DNA from: Thermogutta terrifontis
GTDB lineage: Bacteria; Planctomycetota; Planctomycetia; Pirellulales; Thermoguttaceae
DNA: 64,000 nucleotides
Assembly (NCBI RefSeq): GCF_002277955.1
Contig: NZ_CP018477.1
Span: forward strand, 4,237,206-4,301,205
Reading direction: 5' to 3'
Part shown: positions 8,881 through 18,426 of the stretch, one piece after another
Numbering within the stretch: position 1 is the stretch's first letter
Layout: each line of letters begins with the position of its first letter
The notes under the pieces: generated by a model
The model's database searches: none
What the model saw: only the letters and a program-made list of their open reading frames with translations
What the model was told of the DNA's origin: nothing
Made by a program: the position numbers and the translations under genes

Positions 8881-9573
8881 ATGAAAGCTCAGGAGCGTCG
8901 CAACCACCATGCGATCAACCCTTACTGGTATGAGTTCAGCCGAGTCTTCGTCCGGCTTTGGGCGGCGCTCATGTTCCGAATCCGGTACTTTGGTGTCGAG
9001 AATGTCCCTCGCGAAGGTTCCCTCCTCGTCGTATCGAATCACCAGAGCCATCTCGATCCGCCTCTCATCGGGGCGGGTATTCCGCGGACGATGCACTACC
9101 TGGCCAGGAAGTCGCTCTTCCGCTTTCCTGGCTTTGCGCAGCTTATACGTTCCTATGGTGCGATCGCTCTTGATTTGAGCAATCCCCTGAGCGGTCTCAA
9201 AGAAGCCCTGGCCTGTCTGCAAAGCGGGGAAGCGGTCCTCATCTTCCCGGAAGGAACCCGATCACCCGACGGCGAGCTTCATCCCTTTCACAAAGGATTT
9301 CGGATGCTGGCGGTACGGTCTCAGGCGAGGATTCTTCCCACCGCTATTGAGGGTGCCTTCGCTGCCTGGCCGAAATGGAAAAAACTCCCCCGACCTGGGC
9401 GGGTCGCCGTGCGTTATGGCATGCCGTTGACCGCGGACGAGTATCTCCATCTGGACGAAGACGCGTTTCTGAGGCTCGTCGAAGATCGAGTTCGGGAATG
9501 CCTCTGGGAGCTGCGGAATACAGCGTTCCCCGCCGGCATACCCCGGCCAAGAGAGCAGAACGTGTTCTCCTGA
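8881..9573 (+). CDS. plsC: 1-acyl-sn-glycerol-3-phosphate acyltransferase (PlsC family)
   Basis: The enzyme transfers an acyl chain to lysophosphatidic acid or a related glycerolipid at the membrane. The family motifs are clear: the catalytic NHQSHLD block (HX4D, His54 and Asp59) and the substrate-binding FPEGTRS block at about 123-128. A hydrophobic N-terminal helix at about 20-35 fits a membrane-associated enzyme. The 230-residue length counts from ATG at 8881 (MKAQERR), which begins just before the conserved region. A longer frame from 8794 adds residues with no family resemblance. The gene stands alone between tRNA-Asn and a convergent lipoprotein gene. Confidence 0.88.
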   Translation: MKAQERRNHHAINPYWYEFSRVFVRLWAALMFRIRYFGVENVPREGSLLVVSNHQSHLDPPLIGAGIPRTMHYLARKSLFRFPGFAQLIRSYGAIALDLSNPLSGLKEALACLQSGEAVLIFPEGTRSPDGELHPFHKGFRMLAVRSQARILPTAIEGAFAAWPKWKKLPRPGRVAVRYGMPLTADEYLHLDEDAFLRLVEDRVRECLWELRNTAFPAGIPRPREQNVFS

Positions 9574-9617
9574 GGTAGCGCCGCTCTGGAAAGGGCGGCT
9601 GTCCGCAGCGCCGACAG

Positions 9618-12356
9618 TCACGGGCCACCCTGCGCGACCGACCAGGCGATGACCTGCCGCGGTGTCGCCACTACAAGCACAGGGACTCCCTCATGCTGAG
9701 CAACGGCCACGCCTGTGATCAGTTCGCCCCCGTTAAAACGGTCCACAAGCTGGCCAGCCTTATCCAGAATGTGGAGTGAACCATCCGCACCGACGAGAAT
9801 CCATTGCTCCGTGTTTCCAGGGACCACACGGCCATGCACGATTTGTTCCACTGGATACTGCACCATCCCCTTGGGGAGGGTGTACTTCCAGAGTTCGTCG
9901 CCGGCCAGGTTGAAGCCGAAGGCCTCCGTCTGGGCGAAGTCCTTGGGATCCAGCCCGCAGAGTTCGGCGGTTCCGTCCCCATCGAGGTCAGCGGCAGCCA
10001 GCCAGGCGATTGTTCGTCCGGGCACGATGATTTCTCCCAGCCGCTGGCCATCGTGGCTGATTTGCACTGCACTTCCACGGGATGTGTTTGTCACCAGGAA
10101 ACTCGGCGGTTGGCCCTGCGCTCCCGGCAGAACCCCGATGCGAAACGCGACCGCCGCTGTTCGGTTGCTCCATAACCGCTTTCCGTCCAGCGAGATCGCC
10201 TGGACACCGACAACCCCCAGGAATCCGATCACGGCTTCGAGATTTCCATCCGCATTGAGGTCAACGAGACGGACGTCCGCCATCCCTTCGTGGGGAGGCG
10301 TGCCCTCGCCGGGGTATCGGCCCAGTAGCTCGAATTGGTCATTGTAGATTGATAGTTGCTGAGAACCGAAGGACCAGCCCACGAAATACCGTTTTCCGGT
10401 GTTGTCCACTCCGCTTCGGAGGAAGTCGATTTTGTCCGGCGGCAGCGGTTTGAGGGGCCAACGGGATTTCACAGTGCCATCCCAACCGATCTCTGCCGCG
10501 GTATTGCCCTCCTCGACACAGATGACGCGATCGTTCCCCGCCGAGTCGGGAACAACGAGAAGATTGCCAGGCGCTTTAATGAGGGTGCACTTGAACAGGT
10601 CCACCAGCTTCAAGTGCTGCGGAGTGCTGGCAGGTGCCGGCTCGACAGTACTTGCGGCGGTGATCTCATCCAGGGCAAAGGTAAATAGGCCATGCTGTGA
10701 GGCCTCGTCCACAAGTCTGGCCAGCTCTTTTTTCATTTTTTCGAATCCTGCTTGCTCCTCCTCCACAAGGTTGACACCGCTGAGGAGCTTTTCCAGGGTT
10801 CCGCTCAGGCGGTCCACGAGGTCGATCGTCATGCCCAGATGATACGTTTGGACGACTCCTTCGGCATTGAGGATCACCAGGCAGGGCACGGTGACTTTAT
10901 TCTGTCGAAAAGTCGCCCCAAAGATTTTTTCCGAATCGTTGCGTGGATCGCGGAGAAGAGGCAGGGTGACCTGCCAGGATTGGAGCAGCTTGAGTAGCTC
11001 CTCATTTTTGACCGCCGGGCTATCGAGGGCATCCACCACGTGGTCCACGCTCACGGCGTAGAACGCCACTCGACCCGAAAACTGCTGAGCAACTGCCTGA
11101 ATCGCCTGGAGAACCGCCTGTGACCCGGGGTGGTTCCTGGACCAGAACTCCAGCACCACCGGTTTGCCCGCCAAGCTTGCTAGCGTAACTTTCTGACCAT
11201 TGGTGTCTTCAAATTCAAAGTCCGCCGGCCGGGTCCCCAGGTAGTCATACCCGTAGGGATGGAGCTCGGCGGTGATCCGAGCGTCCGACGGTACGGAAAA
11301 CACGAAGGCTTCCGGATTGATCGGCTTATTGACCACTGGGTCGATGAATTCTTCGTAGATCGCCAGATTCTGAAATCGCCCTCCATCGAAGCTCTGCCGC
11401 AGTCCTTCTGCGGGCAGGTCAACCCGGACGAGCAAGCGTGTGTCTCTGTCAATCCACAGGATGACATCCCCATCTTTGCGATGAATGCGCACCCGATCAC
11501 ACGTGAATGTGCCCGTGGTTCCAGGTGGAATAACCTCCTGCTTTTCACTGCGATAAAGCAAGGTTTTCAGGGGATCTTCTGCCACCAGCAAGACCAGAGG
11601 TGGGGGGAGCAAGCTATAAAGCTGACCGGGCCCCTGCATAAGGGCGTTCGCCAGTATGGTATCGGTGAATAAGGTCTTCAGATCGAACTTCTCGGGGGCC
11701 GGCACTTTGAGCACCTGACCGGGCAAAAACGCCACGTACCCCCAGAAATCTTTACCATCGCAAATGATCACTCCATCGCCTGCGATGAGCCGAAGTTTGT
11801 TGGGTCTTTCGAAGGCCGTCAGATAATTGACGCGGCTTTCCACCGGTTGACCGTTGTACGTCCCGCGAATGACGATGCGCCCCTGGTCGCCGTAACTGCT
11901 CGCGGATTGATAAACCTTCACCATTGCCTCAAGGATTTCCCTCGCTGATTGGGTGGACGGGGGAATCGCCTCCGGCTTAGCTGCGGGTTGCCCTACCTGT
12001 GGAGCGCCGCCGGAATCAGTCCCCGTTCGTGAGCCGGCCGGACTCGTGGGAACTGGTGGCTGCTGAGAGAGATTTTTGGCGGTCTGCGAGGAAGAATCCG
12101 CGGCTCGGGCGACTTCTTGTTCAGCCTCGGGTTTCGCCTTCTGTGCAGAGCACCCCGCCAAAACTGCCAGGCTCACAATCAGTAACAACAATCCGTTTCC
12201 AACCATCTTCCGGCGACCCGGCCATGCGGTTTTTGGGCCATTCGTTATCGCCGATCTCGTGAATTTAATTGCCACCGGATCACACGCTTTACGAGTAACT
12301 GTGACGGGGGCATCGAAGGGACGACGTTGACGAAAGTTGGCTGGATTGAGCATCAC
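9618..12356 (-). CDS. Large lipoprotein: LolA-like domain, thioredoxin-fold domain without cysteines, FG-GAP-like repeats
   Basis: The product is up to 912 residues. A lipobox (LAVLAGC, Cys at 69) follows a hydrophobic stretch preceded by GRRK, which suggests a membrane-anchored exported protein. ATG at 12206 would give a 19-residue signal but lose the basic residues, while the 12356 ATG has a GAGG site upstream. After a Ser/Pro/Gln-rich linker comes a DUF2092/LolA-like region at about 140-360. An AhpC/TSA-type domain follows at about 375-520, where the usual WCxxC position reads FWSRNHPGS. The C-terminal third (about 600-905) has VCBS/FG-GAP-like Asp-rich segments such as VDLNADGNLEAV and ADLDGDGTAELCG. 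The role is unknown. Confidence 0.75.
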   Translation of the reverse strand: MMLNPANFRQRRPFDAPVTVTRKACDPVAIKFTRSAITNGPKTAWPGRRKMVGNGLLLLIVSLAVLAGCSAQKAKPEAEQEVARAADSSSQTAKNLSQQPPVPTSPAGSRTGTDSGGAPQVGQPAAKPEAIPPSTQSAREILEAMVKVYQSASSYGDQGRIVIRGTYNGQPVESRVNYLTAFERPNKLRLIAGDGVIICDGKDFWGYVAFLPGQVLKVPAPEKFDLKTLFTDTILANALMQGPGQLYSLLPPPLVLLVAEDPLKTLLYRSEKQEVIPPGTTGTFTCDRVRIHRKDGDVILWIDRDTRLLVRVDLPAEGLRQSFDGGRFQNLAIYEEFIDPVVNKPINPEAFVFSVPSDARITAELHPYGYDYLGTRPADFEFEDTNGQKVTLASLAGKPVVLEFWSRNHPGSQAVLQAIQAVAQQFSGRVAFYAVSVDHVVDALDSPAVKNEELLKLLQSWQVTLPLLRDPRNDSEKIFGATFRQNKVTVPCLVILNAEGVVQTYHLGMTIDLVDRLSGTLEKLLSGVNLVEEEQAGFEKMKKELARLVDEASQHGLFTFALDEITAASTVEPAPASTPQHLKLVDLFKCTLIKAPGNLLVVPDSAGNDRVICVEEGNTAAEIGWDGTVKSRWPLKPLPPDKIDFLRSGVDNTGKRYFVGWSFGSQQLSIYNDQFELLGRYPGEGTPPHEGMADVRLVDLNADGNLEAVIGFLGVVGVQAISLDGKRLWSNRTAAVAFRIGVLPGAQGQPPSFLVTNTSRGSAVQISHDGQRLGEIIVPGRTIAWLAAADLDGDGTAELCGLDPKDFAQTEAFGFNLAGDELWKYTLPKGMVQYPVEQIVHGRVVPGNTEQWILVGADGSLHILDKAGQLVDRFNGGELITGVAVAQHEGVPVLVVATPRQVIAWSVAQGGP

Positions 12357-12694
12357 ACCATCCTCGGTTTCCGTGTCGACCTTCCTTACACCGACTTACT
12401 TCACCCTGCGGCCGTTTTAATTTCTCAGAAAGAGGGTTAAGCTGCGACAATCTTCATGGCGCGTTCTCGTCGGAGAACCACTCAGCCTAGCCAGATCCCC
12501 GAACTTCGGAACAACGCCAGCCCGGGCGATCACGTGGCCCGATCTCGGCGCTGCGGGCCGGCGGATCACGATGGGGGTTTCCGGAAACTCTCTCATCTTA
12601 GCAAATCCCGTGAGGTTGCGGCACGGGATTGCGCGATGGCTGAAAAGAAGTGAAAATAGATAAACGAGTTCCCGTTGGATGACAGGAGGACCTT
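12357..12694. other. Divergent intergenic region
   Basis: The 338 bases separate the minus-strand lipoprotein gene from the plus-strand LarA-like gene and should hold both promoters. No clear promoter, operator or RNA was recognised. GACAGGAGG at about 12680-12688 is a good ribosome site for the downstream gene at 12695. Confidence 0.35.
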
Positions 12695-14002
12695 ATGGCC
12701 TACCGGGTGCATTTCGGTGCAGAGCAATACGTCGAACTCCCGGAACTTCCCAGTATCTGGCAGGCAGAGCCCCCCGGGGCAACCGCCCAGCAGGTGCCGG
12801 ACCTGGAGGCGGCCATCCGCGACGCATTGGAAGGTCCCCTGGGGCTTCCCGCGCTTTCAGAATGCCTAACGGGCGACGACACCGTTGTACTTGCCGTTCG
12901 CCGGGGCACTCCCTGCAGTGACGCGATCATCAGCACGGTGGTTCAAGCGGTCCTCGACCGTCTGACTCCATCCCAGCCGGTTACCATTCTCCGCACGGAG
13001 GCCGACGCAGCAGCCCAACGGGGCGATCCGCGCCACCTGCTAAGTCCTGAACATGCCCGCCGGGTGATTATCAAAACTCACCAGGCGCACAAGGCCGAGG
13101 ATCTGGCCTATTTGGCCCGCCTCGAGGATGGCCGGGTGCTCCGGCTCAATCGGGTCCTCGTGGAAGCCGATGTCGTCATACCGATCGGCTGGACACAATC
13201 CCGCGGCACCTGGAATCGTTACAGCGCGTTTGGGGCGATTTTCCCCGCCTTTGCCGACCATTCCGCCCAACAAAGACACTGGCGGGAAGTTGTGGAACGA
13301 GTCCGCTACCGAAAGCTCAAACGGATGGGAAAGATCCGAGCCTCACCCATCCGAGCGGCAGGGAGCCTCAGTCGCGAAGCCGACTGGCTCTTGGGGACAC
13401 AATTCGCATTGGAAGCAGTCCCAGGACCGCTTGGCAAGGTCCTGCGAGTTATGGCGGGCGACGTCCAACGTGTGGCAAAAGAATCCCGGGAGGAGTTCCT
13501 TCGACAGTGGGGCCTTCCCGTGCAACGCCAAAGTGATGTGGTCATTGCGGGAGTGGACCACAACCCCGCTCACTCCGCGTGGGAAAACCTGGCGCAGGCG
13601 GCCTGGGCAGCAGCTCGGCTGGTCAACCCACGCGGGCAGATTATTCTCCTGGCGGATTGGGAGACACCGGGCGGAAGTTCGCCAGCCGTTGGGCTTTCCC
13701 CGAGCGAGGTAGCCACCCGGGGAAGCTGGACCGACGTGCTTCAGGAACTCGGTGACCCTGTGGTTCCATTCTGGCTGCTATCGCGGGTTCGGCGCCGTGC
13801 CAGTCTGTGCGTCTGGTCGCCGCGGCCGGTTTCTCAATCACTCTGGCGAGAATGGATTGACTGGCTGGGCATTGAAACATCCAACCGAGTGGAAGTACTC
13901 GAGCGGTGGGTGCGGTCAGCCAGATCGGTTACCCTGCTTTCTCATGCCACCCTGGTCTGTCCGCAGCGAATGTCTCCCCCACCGCGGGCTCCGGACCGGT
14001 GA
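12695..14002 (+). CDS. LarA-like (DUF2088) protein lacking the usual catalytic segment
   Basis: The 435-residue protein resembles lactate racemase LarA in its N-terminal half: IRDALEGPLGLPALSECLTGDDTVVLAV, then VVQAVLDRLTPSQPVTIL, then the ADVVIPIGW segment. Known LarA proteins then carry an H-x-GxSGGxKxxxPG type segment and Lys/His ligands for the nickel-pincer cofactor. Here the corresponding stretch reads TQSRGTWNRYSAFGAIFPAF, so the active-site pattern is missing. It is therefore probably a LarA-fold protein with another or lost activity. A strong ribosome site (AGGAGG) precedes the ATG. Its neighbour downstream is yggS. Confidence 0.6.
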   Translation: MAYRVHFGAEQYVELPELPSIWQAEPPGATAQQVPDLEAAIRDALEGPLGLPALSECLTGDDTVVLAVRRGTPCSDAIISTVVQAVLDRLTPSQPVTILRTEADAAAQRGDPRHLLSPEHARRVIIKTHQAHKAEDLAYLARLEDGRVLRLNRVLVEADVVIPIGWTQSRGTWNRYSAFGAIFPAFADHSAQQRHWREVVERVRYRKLKRMGKIRASPIRAAGSLSREADWLLGTQFALEAVPGPLGKVLRVMAGDVQRVAKESREEFLRQWGLPVQRQSDVVIAGVDHNPAHSAWENLAQAAWAAARLVNPRGQIILLADWETPGGSSPAVGLSPSEVATRGSWTDVLQELGDPVVPFWLLSRVRRRASLCVWSPRPVSQSLWREWIDWLGIETSNRVEVLERWVRSARSVTLLSHATLVCPQRMSPPPRAPDR

Positions 14003-14142
14003 GCGTGACATGACCGTCACTACACGCGGATAAAACGTTTTTTGAGAGGGCAGCCAACGTGGACGTCCAAAAAGCGTGTGGAAAGCCCCCACCGGCGAAG
14101 AGTGATCAAGGAATCTCATAAGCTTCCGAAAAGGACAAGTGG

Positions 14143-14856
14143 ATGGATACGACCAGCCTGCTGCGAAAGAATCTGGAAAGCATCCAGGAGAGAATCCGCG
14201 CCGCGGCGGAACGAGTGGGACGGTCCCCCGACGAGGTCCGCCTCGTTGCGGTCACCAAATATGTGGACGTGCCCGTGGTTCGCCAACTGGTGGAACTGGG
14301 ACAGCGGTCGTTGGGAGAAAGCCGTCCCCAGCAACTGTGGCAGCGCCACGCATTATTAGCCGATCTCCCCATCCAGTGGCACCTGGTGGGCCCTCTGCAA
14401 CGGAACAAGGTCCGCAAGACGCTCCCATGTGTTGAATGGATTCACTCCGTGGACTCGCTGTCCCTTTTGGCGGACATCAACCGGATCGCTGGAGAATTGG
14501 GATTACGGCCGAAGCTTCTATTGGAGGTCAACATCTCGCGGCACCCTTCCAAACATGGCTTTGCTCCAGAGATGATGGAAGAGATCATTTCGCAACTTGG
14601 AAACTTCCCCAACGTGACGATTTGTGGGCTGATGGCAATGGCGGGCGTAGAAGGGGATTTAGAGGGGGCCCGACGTGATTTCCGCGCCCTTCGCCAGTTG
14701 CGTGATCGGCTTTCCCCGTTAGCACCACCCCAGATTTCCCTGACAGAACTTTCTATGGGGATGAGCGGCGACTTCGAAATCGCCATTGAAGAAGGAGCGA
14801 CCATGGTAAGGATCGGTTGCGCTCTTTTCAAAGGTATCCTTGAGGAAGATTCATGA
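14143..14856 (+). CDS. yggS: YggS-family pyridoxal-phosphate homeostasis protein
   Basis: This is a PLP-binding protein with an alanine-racemase-like barrel. It buffers pyridoxal phosphate and has no proven enzymatic reaction. The 237-residue length is typical. The PLP lysine is Lys39 in LVAVTKYVD. Other family marks are LGESRPQQLWQR, WHLVGPLQRNKVRK, LLEVNISRHPSKHGF, GLMAMA, ELSMGMSGDFEIAIEEGATMVRIG. The last of these contains the phosphate-binding loop. It is followed directly by a yggU-like gene, a common arrangement. Confidence 0.95.
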   Translation: MDTTSLLRKNLESIQERIRAAAERVGRSPDEVRLVAVTKYVDVPVVRQLVELGQRSLGESRPQQLWQRHALLADLPIQWHLVGPLQRNKVRKTLPCVEWIHSVDSLSLLADINRIAGELGLRPKLLLEVNISRHPSKHGFAPEMMEEIISQLGNFPNVTICGLMAMAGVEGDLEGARRDFRALRQLRDRLSPLAPPQISLTELSMGMSGDFEIAIEEGATMVRIGCALFKGILEEDS

Positions 14857-14985
14857 GTGGTCACCGTGGCACGGCGGGTTTTACGCCGACTCGTGCCTCG
14901 ACCGGCCGGTGTGACTGTGTCTCCAAAACTATCTTCAATGGATCCATTCAAGGATTGCATCACCAGTGAACCGGGAATCTCTCGT

Positions 14986-15300
14986 ATGAATCCACCCGCG
15001 GATCATTCTGAAGGCTGTGTGCTGGAACTTAAAGTACATGCGGGAGCTCGCCGTAACGAGGTGCGATGGGAGTCGGACGAGCGTGTGAAAGTGTGGGTCA
15101 CACAGGCTCCGGAAAAAGGCAAGGCCAACCAGGCAGTGCTGGAAATCCTGGCGAAAAGCCTGGGGGTTCGGCCCTCCCAACTGGAAATCGTGTCGGGCCA
15201 AACTTCCCCCCACAAACGCATTCTTGTACGCGGATTAAACGCGCGGGAAGTTGCCCAACGATTGAAAGCCGGGGCACACACGGATCCTAAAACGGGGTGA
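14986..15300 (+). CDS. yggU: DUF167 / YggU family protein
   Basis: The small protein (104 residues from ATG 14986) matches the YggU fold. LELKVHAGARRNEV is followed by VKVWVTQAPEKGKANQAVLEILAKSLGV, then LEIVSGQTSPHKRILVRGL. The biochemical function of the family is not established. The frame is open back to a GTG at 14857 that touches the yggS stop. The 43 extra residues there have no family resemblance, and a GGGA sequence lies 10 bases before 14986, so the shorter start is preferred. Cotranscription with yggS is likely. Confidence 0.85.
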   Translation: MNPPADHSEGCVLELKVHAGARRNEVRWESDERVKVWVTQAPEKGKANQAVLEILAKSLGVRPSQLEIVSGQTSPHKRILVRGLNAREVAQRLKAGAHTDPKTG

Positions 15301-15423
15301 ATTTCGGTGGTTGGAGAGTTACGGCCCAAAATCTGCGAGGAGAAGTCTGTTTCAGATCGCACGAACACACGGCAAAATAGTCGTTTGACCAATTTGGCCA
15401 ACAGAAAAAAAGGGTTAACAGTA

Positions 15424-16131
15424 ATGGTGGAACAGATCGGGATACGCGAGGCAGTGGACCTGCAACCAGCCCCCGGCGCGGTTGTGTTCGATATGGATGG
15501 GCTGATGTTCAACACCGAGGACATCTACTTTGCCGTGGGGACGGAACTCCTTCGTCGCCGTGGCCACGTTTTTACCCGCGAACTCAGTGACGCCATGATG
15601 GGGCGTCCGCCCCAGGCAAGCTTCGAAATCATGATCCGCTGGCACAATCTTTCTGACGACTGGCAGACACTGGCTAGGGAGTCGGAGGACCTATTTATTG
15701 AGATGATCAAAGGACGAATCCAACCGATGCCAGGTCTGCTGGATCTGCTGGATGCGCTCGAGAGAGCGGGAATTCCCAAGGCCATTGCCACCAGCAGCAG
15801 CCGTCGAACACTTCAGGCCGTCCTGGGGACCTTTGAACTCGAACCCCGATTTCATTTCACCCTGACGGCGGAAGACGTTGAACGCGGCAAGCCCGATCCC
15901 GAGATTTACCTCAAGGCAGCCGCCCGATTCGGGTTGGAACCGGAAAGGGTGGTCGTGCTGGAAGACAGCGAGGCCGGTTGTCGAGCAGCGGCCGCGGCCG
16001 GTACAATAGCCATCGCCGTTCCTGGGCCCCACAGCGCACGGCACGATTTTTCGTCGGCCTACTTGATCGTTTCCAGTCTGGCCGATCCCAAACTGTACCA
16101 ACTCCTACGGCTCCCGGGACCGGTGCCGTGA
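15424..16131 (+). CDS. HAD-superfamily phosphatase, beta-phosphoglucomutase-like
   Basis: A 235-residue cap-type HAD hydrolase that probably acts on a small phosphorylated metabolite. Motif I is VVFDMDGLMFN (nucleophile Asp23, acid/base Asp25), motif II is the Ser/Thr-rich AIATSSSRR, motif III is Lys in GKPDPEIYLKAA, and motif IV is VLEDSEAGCRAA. The helical cap lies between motifs I and II. Start ATG 15424 is chosen because the family homology begins just after it. The frame extends upstream to 15307 without similarity. The substrate cannot be told from sequence. Confidence 0.88.
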   Translation: MVEQIGIREAVDLQPAPGAVVFDMDGLMFNTEDIYFAVGTELLRRRGHVFTRELSDAMMGRPPQASFEIMIRWHNLSDDWQTLARESEDLFIEMIKGRIQPMPGLLDLLDALERAGIPKAIATSSSRRTLQAVLGTFELEPRFHFTLTAEDVERGKPDPEIYLKAAARFGLEPERVVVLEDSEAGCRAAAAAGTIAIAVPGPHSARHDFSSAYLIVSSLADPKLYQLLRLPGPVP

Positions 16132-16225
16132 GGACATGCCTTTGCCCAGAGGAGTTGATTTCCCACCATTGCCGTCAAGAAAGTCTTGGCCGTGAGATGC
16201 ATCCAGGAGTAGGGAGAACACACGC

Positions 16226-17578
16226 ATGAGCCGCACACTGACATTACACATCGCAGTGGCGCTTATCGCCGCAGTCATTACAAATTTGCCCCGAGGGCTG
16301 AGAGCGGCGGAGGAGAGCGACGAGCTGTGGCAAACGGCCGAGGAACGGATCGAAAAATACCGAAAAGGCGATATTGAAATGGTGGTCATTCTCGACGGCC
16401 AACCCGTCCCGGACGCGGAAGTAACCATCGAACAGACGCGGCATGCCTTTCTTTTTGGCTGCAATATTTTCAACTGGGGCAGGATCGAAGACCCCAAGCT
16501 GGAAGAGGCCTACCGTCAGCGTTTTGCCGAGATTTTCAACTATGCCACCGTGGGTTTTTACTGGCCGTCGTATGAATGGCGGCAGGGTGAACCATCACAT
16601 GAATATGCACGACGGGTCGCTGAATGGTGTCGTGAGCATGGCATCGTGGTAAAAGGCCATCCGCTGGCATGGAACTTTGCCGATCCGGCGTGGCTGCCCG
16701 ACGATCCCAAGGAGATTCTTCGCCTTCAGCTTGCACGCATCGAGGATTGCGTATCCCGATTTGCCGGCCTCATCGACCGCTGGGACGTCGTCAACGAAGC
16801 CACGGAGTTCGACCGAACGTCGTTCCAGCAGCGGGCTCCCAAAATGACAAGGATGTGGCAGGAAGTGGGACAGGTTGAATTCACAAAACTCTGTTTTGAC
16901 CGAGCTCGAAAGGCCAACCCCGATGCCACGCTGATCATTAATGATTACGTCACCAGCCCAAAATACGAACGGCTGCTGGAACAACTGGTGGACAATCAAA
17001 ACCACCCGATCTTTGATGTGATCGGGATTCAAAGCCACATGCATGGGGGCACCTGGTCCAACAGACAGATCTGGGAAGTTTGCGAGCGATTCTCCCGATT
17101 CAAGGCGCCTCTCCATTTCACCGAAACCACCATTCTCTCCGGTCAACGGGGGTGGGAACGTCCCCGTCCGTGGGTCACCACTCCCGAAGGGGAGGAATAT
17201 CAAGCCCGAGAAGTTGTCCGATTTTACACCATGCTATTCTCACATCCAGCGGTTCAGGCGATCACGTGGTGGGATTTTTCCGATTATCGCGCGTGGCAGG
17301 GGGCCCCGGCGGGACTCCTCCGACGAGATATGTCCCCCAAGCCCGCCTACACGGAGCTCTACAAACTCATCAAGCAGAAATGGTGGACCAAAGAAACAGC
17401 AAAGACGGATGAGGCGGGACGCATCAAGTTCCGCGGATTTGCCGGAGAGTACAAAGTTCAAGTGAGCAAAGAGGGGGTCGCGGCACGGGAAATGAACGTC
17501 CGTGTCGAAGCTGGCTCCACCACCTCAATTCGGGTTGAACTGCAACCGCGGCAAACAGCCTATAACACCCTTCGGTGA
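16226..17578 (+). CDS. Glycoside hydrolase family 10 protein (endo-1,4-beta-xylanase-like), secreted
   Basis: The enzyme would hydrolyse beta-1,4-xylan outside the cytoplasm. The N-terminal 28 residues form a signal peptide ending near LRAAEE. A short Ig/CBM-like segment at about 45-80 precedes the GH10 barrel. GHPLAWN at 144-150, the acid/base Glu191 in WDVVNEA, IQSHMHGG near 268-274 and the nucleophile Glu300 in LHFTETT are all present. The C-terminal 70 residues (about 390-450) look like a small beta-sandwich. The 450-residue length fits the planctomycete members. No other polysaccharide-degrading gene is adjacent. Confidence 0.88.
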   Translation: MSRTLTLHIAVALIAAVITNLPRGLRAAEESDELWQTAEERIEKYRKGDIEMVVILDGQPVPDAEVTIEQTRHAFLFGCNIFNWGRIEDPKLEEAYRQRFAEIFNYATVGFYWPSYEWRQGEPSHEYARRVAEWCREHGIVVKGHPLAWNFADPAWLPDDPKEILRLQLARIEDCVSRFAGLIDRWDVVNEATEFDRTSFQQRAPKMTRMWQEVGQVEFTKLCFDRARKANPDATLIINDYVTSPKYERLLEQLVDNQNHPIFDVIGIQSHMHGGTWSNRQIWEVCERFSRFKAPLHFTETTILSGQRGWERPRPWVTTPEGEEYQAREVVRFYTMLFSHPAVQAITWWDFSDYRAWQGAPAGLLRRDMSPKPAYTELYKLIKQKWWTKETAKTDEAGRIKFRGFAGEYKVQVSKEGVAAREMNVRVEAGSTTSIRVELQPRQTAYNTLR

Positions 17579-17643
17579 GCCAGCTAACGCCGCTGCGGTG
17601 TCGGATTGCTCATCAAATCGGGGCCGTGCCTCTCGATGGTTGG

Positions 17644-17988
17644 TTACTGCTCCGGGCACACCCGGGCAGCGTGGCACAATTGAATGAGCCGATCGAGGTT
17701 TTGCCGAACTTCTTCGTAGGGTGCTTCGTTTCGGATCGCGAGTTCCACCGTTGCGGCTGCTTCCGTGATCACCGGAAAGCCGTAACTTCCGGCAGCGCCT
17801 TTGAGCTGGTGGACCGCCCGGCGCAGCTCCTCGAAATTTCCGGCGGTGAAAAGCTCTTCGTAAACGGCCGTTCGAAAGGGCATCTCCTGCACAAACATTT
17901 CAATGAGGTCCCGTAAGTCCGGGTCGGTACCCAACTCGGAATAGATCTCTCTGTATTCTGTCGCTGTCATTGGTCGCCTATCCGCCAT
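17644..17988 (-). CDS. HPt (histidine phosphotransfer) domain protein
   Basis: A single-domain phosphorelay protein of 114 residues. The phosphoacceptor is His60 in RRAVHQLKGAAGSYGF, the characteristic helix of HPt domains. It would shuttle phosphate between a hybrid histidine kinase and a response regulator, neither of which is encoded nearby. ATG 17988 is preferred because GAGGGG lies about 9 bases upstream. A GTG at 18009 would add seven residues. It is convergent with the xylanase-like gene. Confidence 0.9.
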   Translation of the reverse strand: MADRRPMTATEYREIYSELGTDPDLRDLIEMFVQEMPFRTAVYEELFTAGNFEELRRAVHQLKGAAGSYGFPVITEAAATVELAIRNEAPYEEVRQNLDRLIQLCHAARVCPEQ

Positions 17989-18426
17989 CGGAACCCATCC
18001 CCTCAACACAAGTGCTTTTTAAAGACTTCTGAAATCCCCTTCCTTTACCTTTTTGGACATACTGCCTTCCCTTTACATGCAATCTAGCTTACGGCAGACG
18101 CTGAAATCGGAAGATTGCGAAAATTTCTCAGGACTGCCGTTCCGGAGTCTGCCTTAAAACCAGATCCAAAGCCCCCAGCTCGGTAGTCGAAAGACGAGAC
18201 GTGAGAAGCATTCAGGCCCCCACTGACCGAGAAATCGCCAAGCTCGTTACAGGCTGTACTGCCGCTAATTTTTGAGCCTGATCGACCTAGAAGAAAGAGT
18301 AAGCGAGGGCAAATGAATAAAATGCCGCATCTGGCGAGACGATACAAAATGATAGCCACACGCGAATTGGATAACGTGAACGGTGTTGGGTGTTTCCGTA
18401 ACTCGTATCAGAGGAGATTGTTTCCC
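17989..18426. other. Divergent upstream region of the HPt gene and the cysteine-rich protein gene
   Basis: About 440 bases, noticeably AT-richer than the genes around it. The pairs CGGCAG/CTGCCG and GGCAGACTCC-like segments at about 18090-18160 can pair, but no known RNA is recognised. A strong ribosome site (GAGGAG) stands about 10 bases before the ATG at 18427. Confidence 0.35.
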
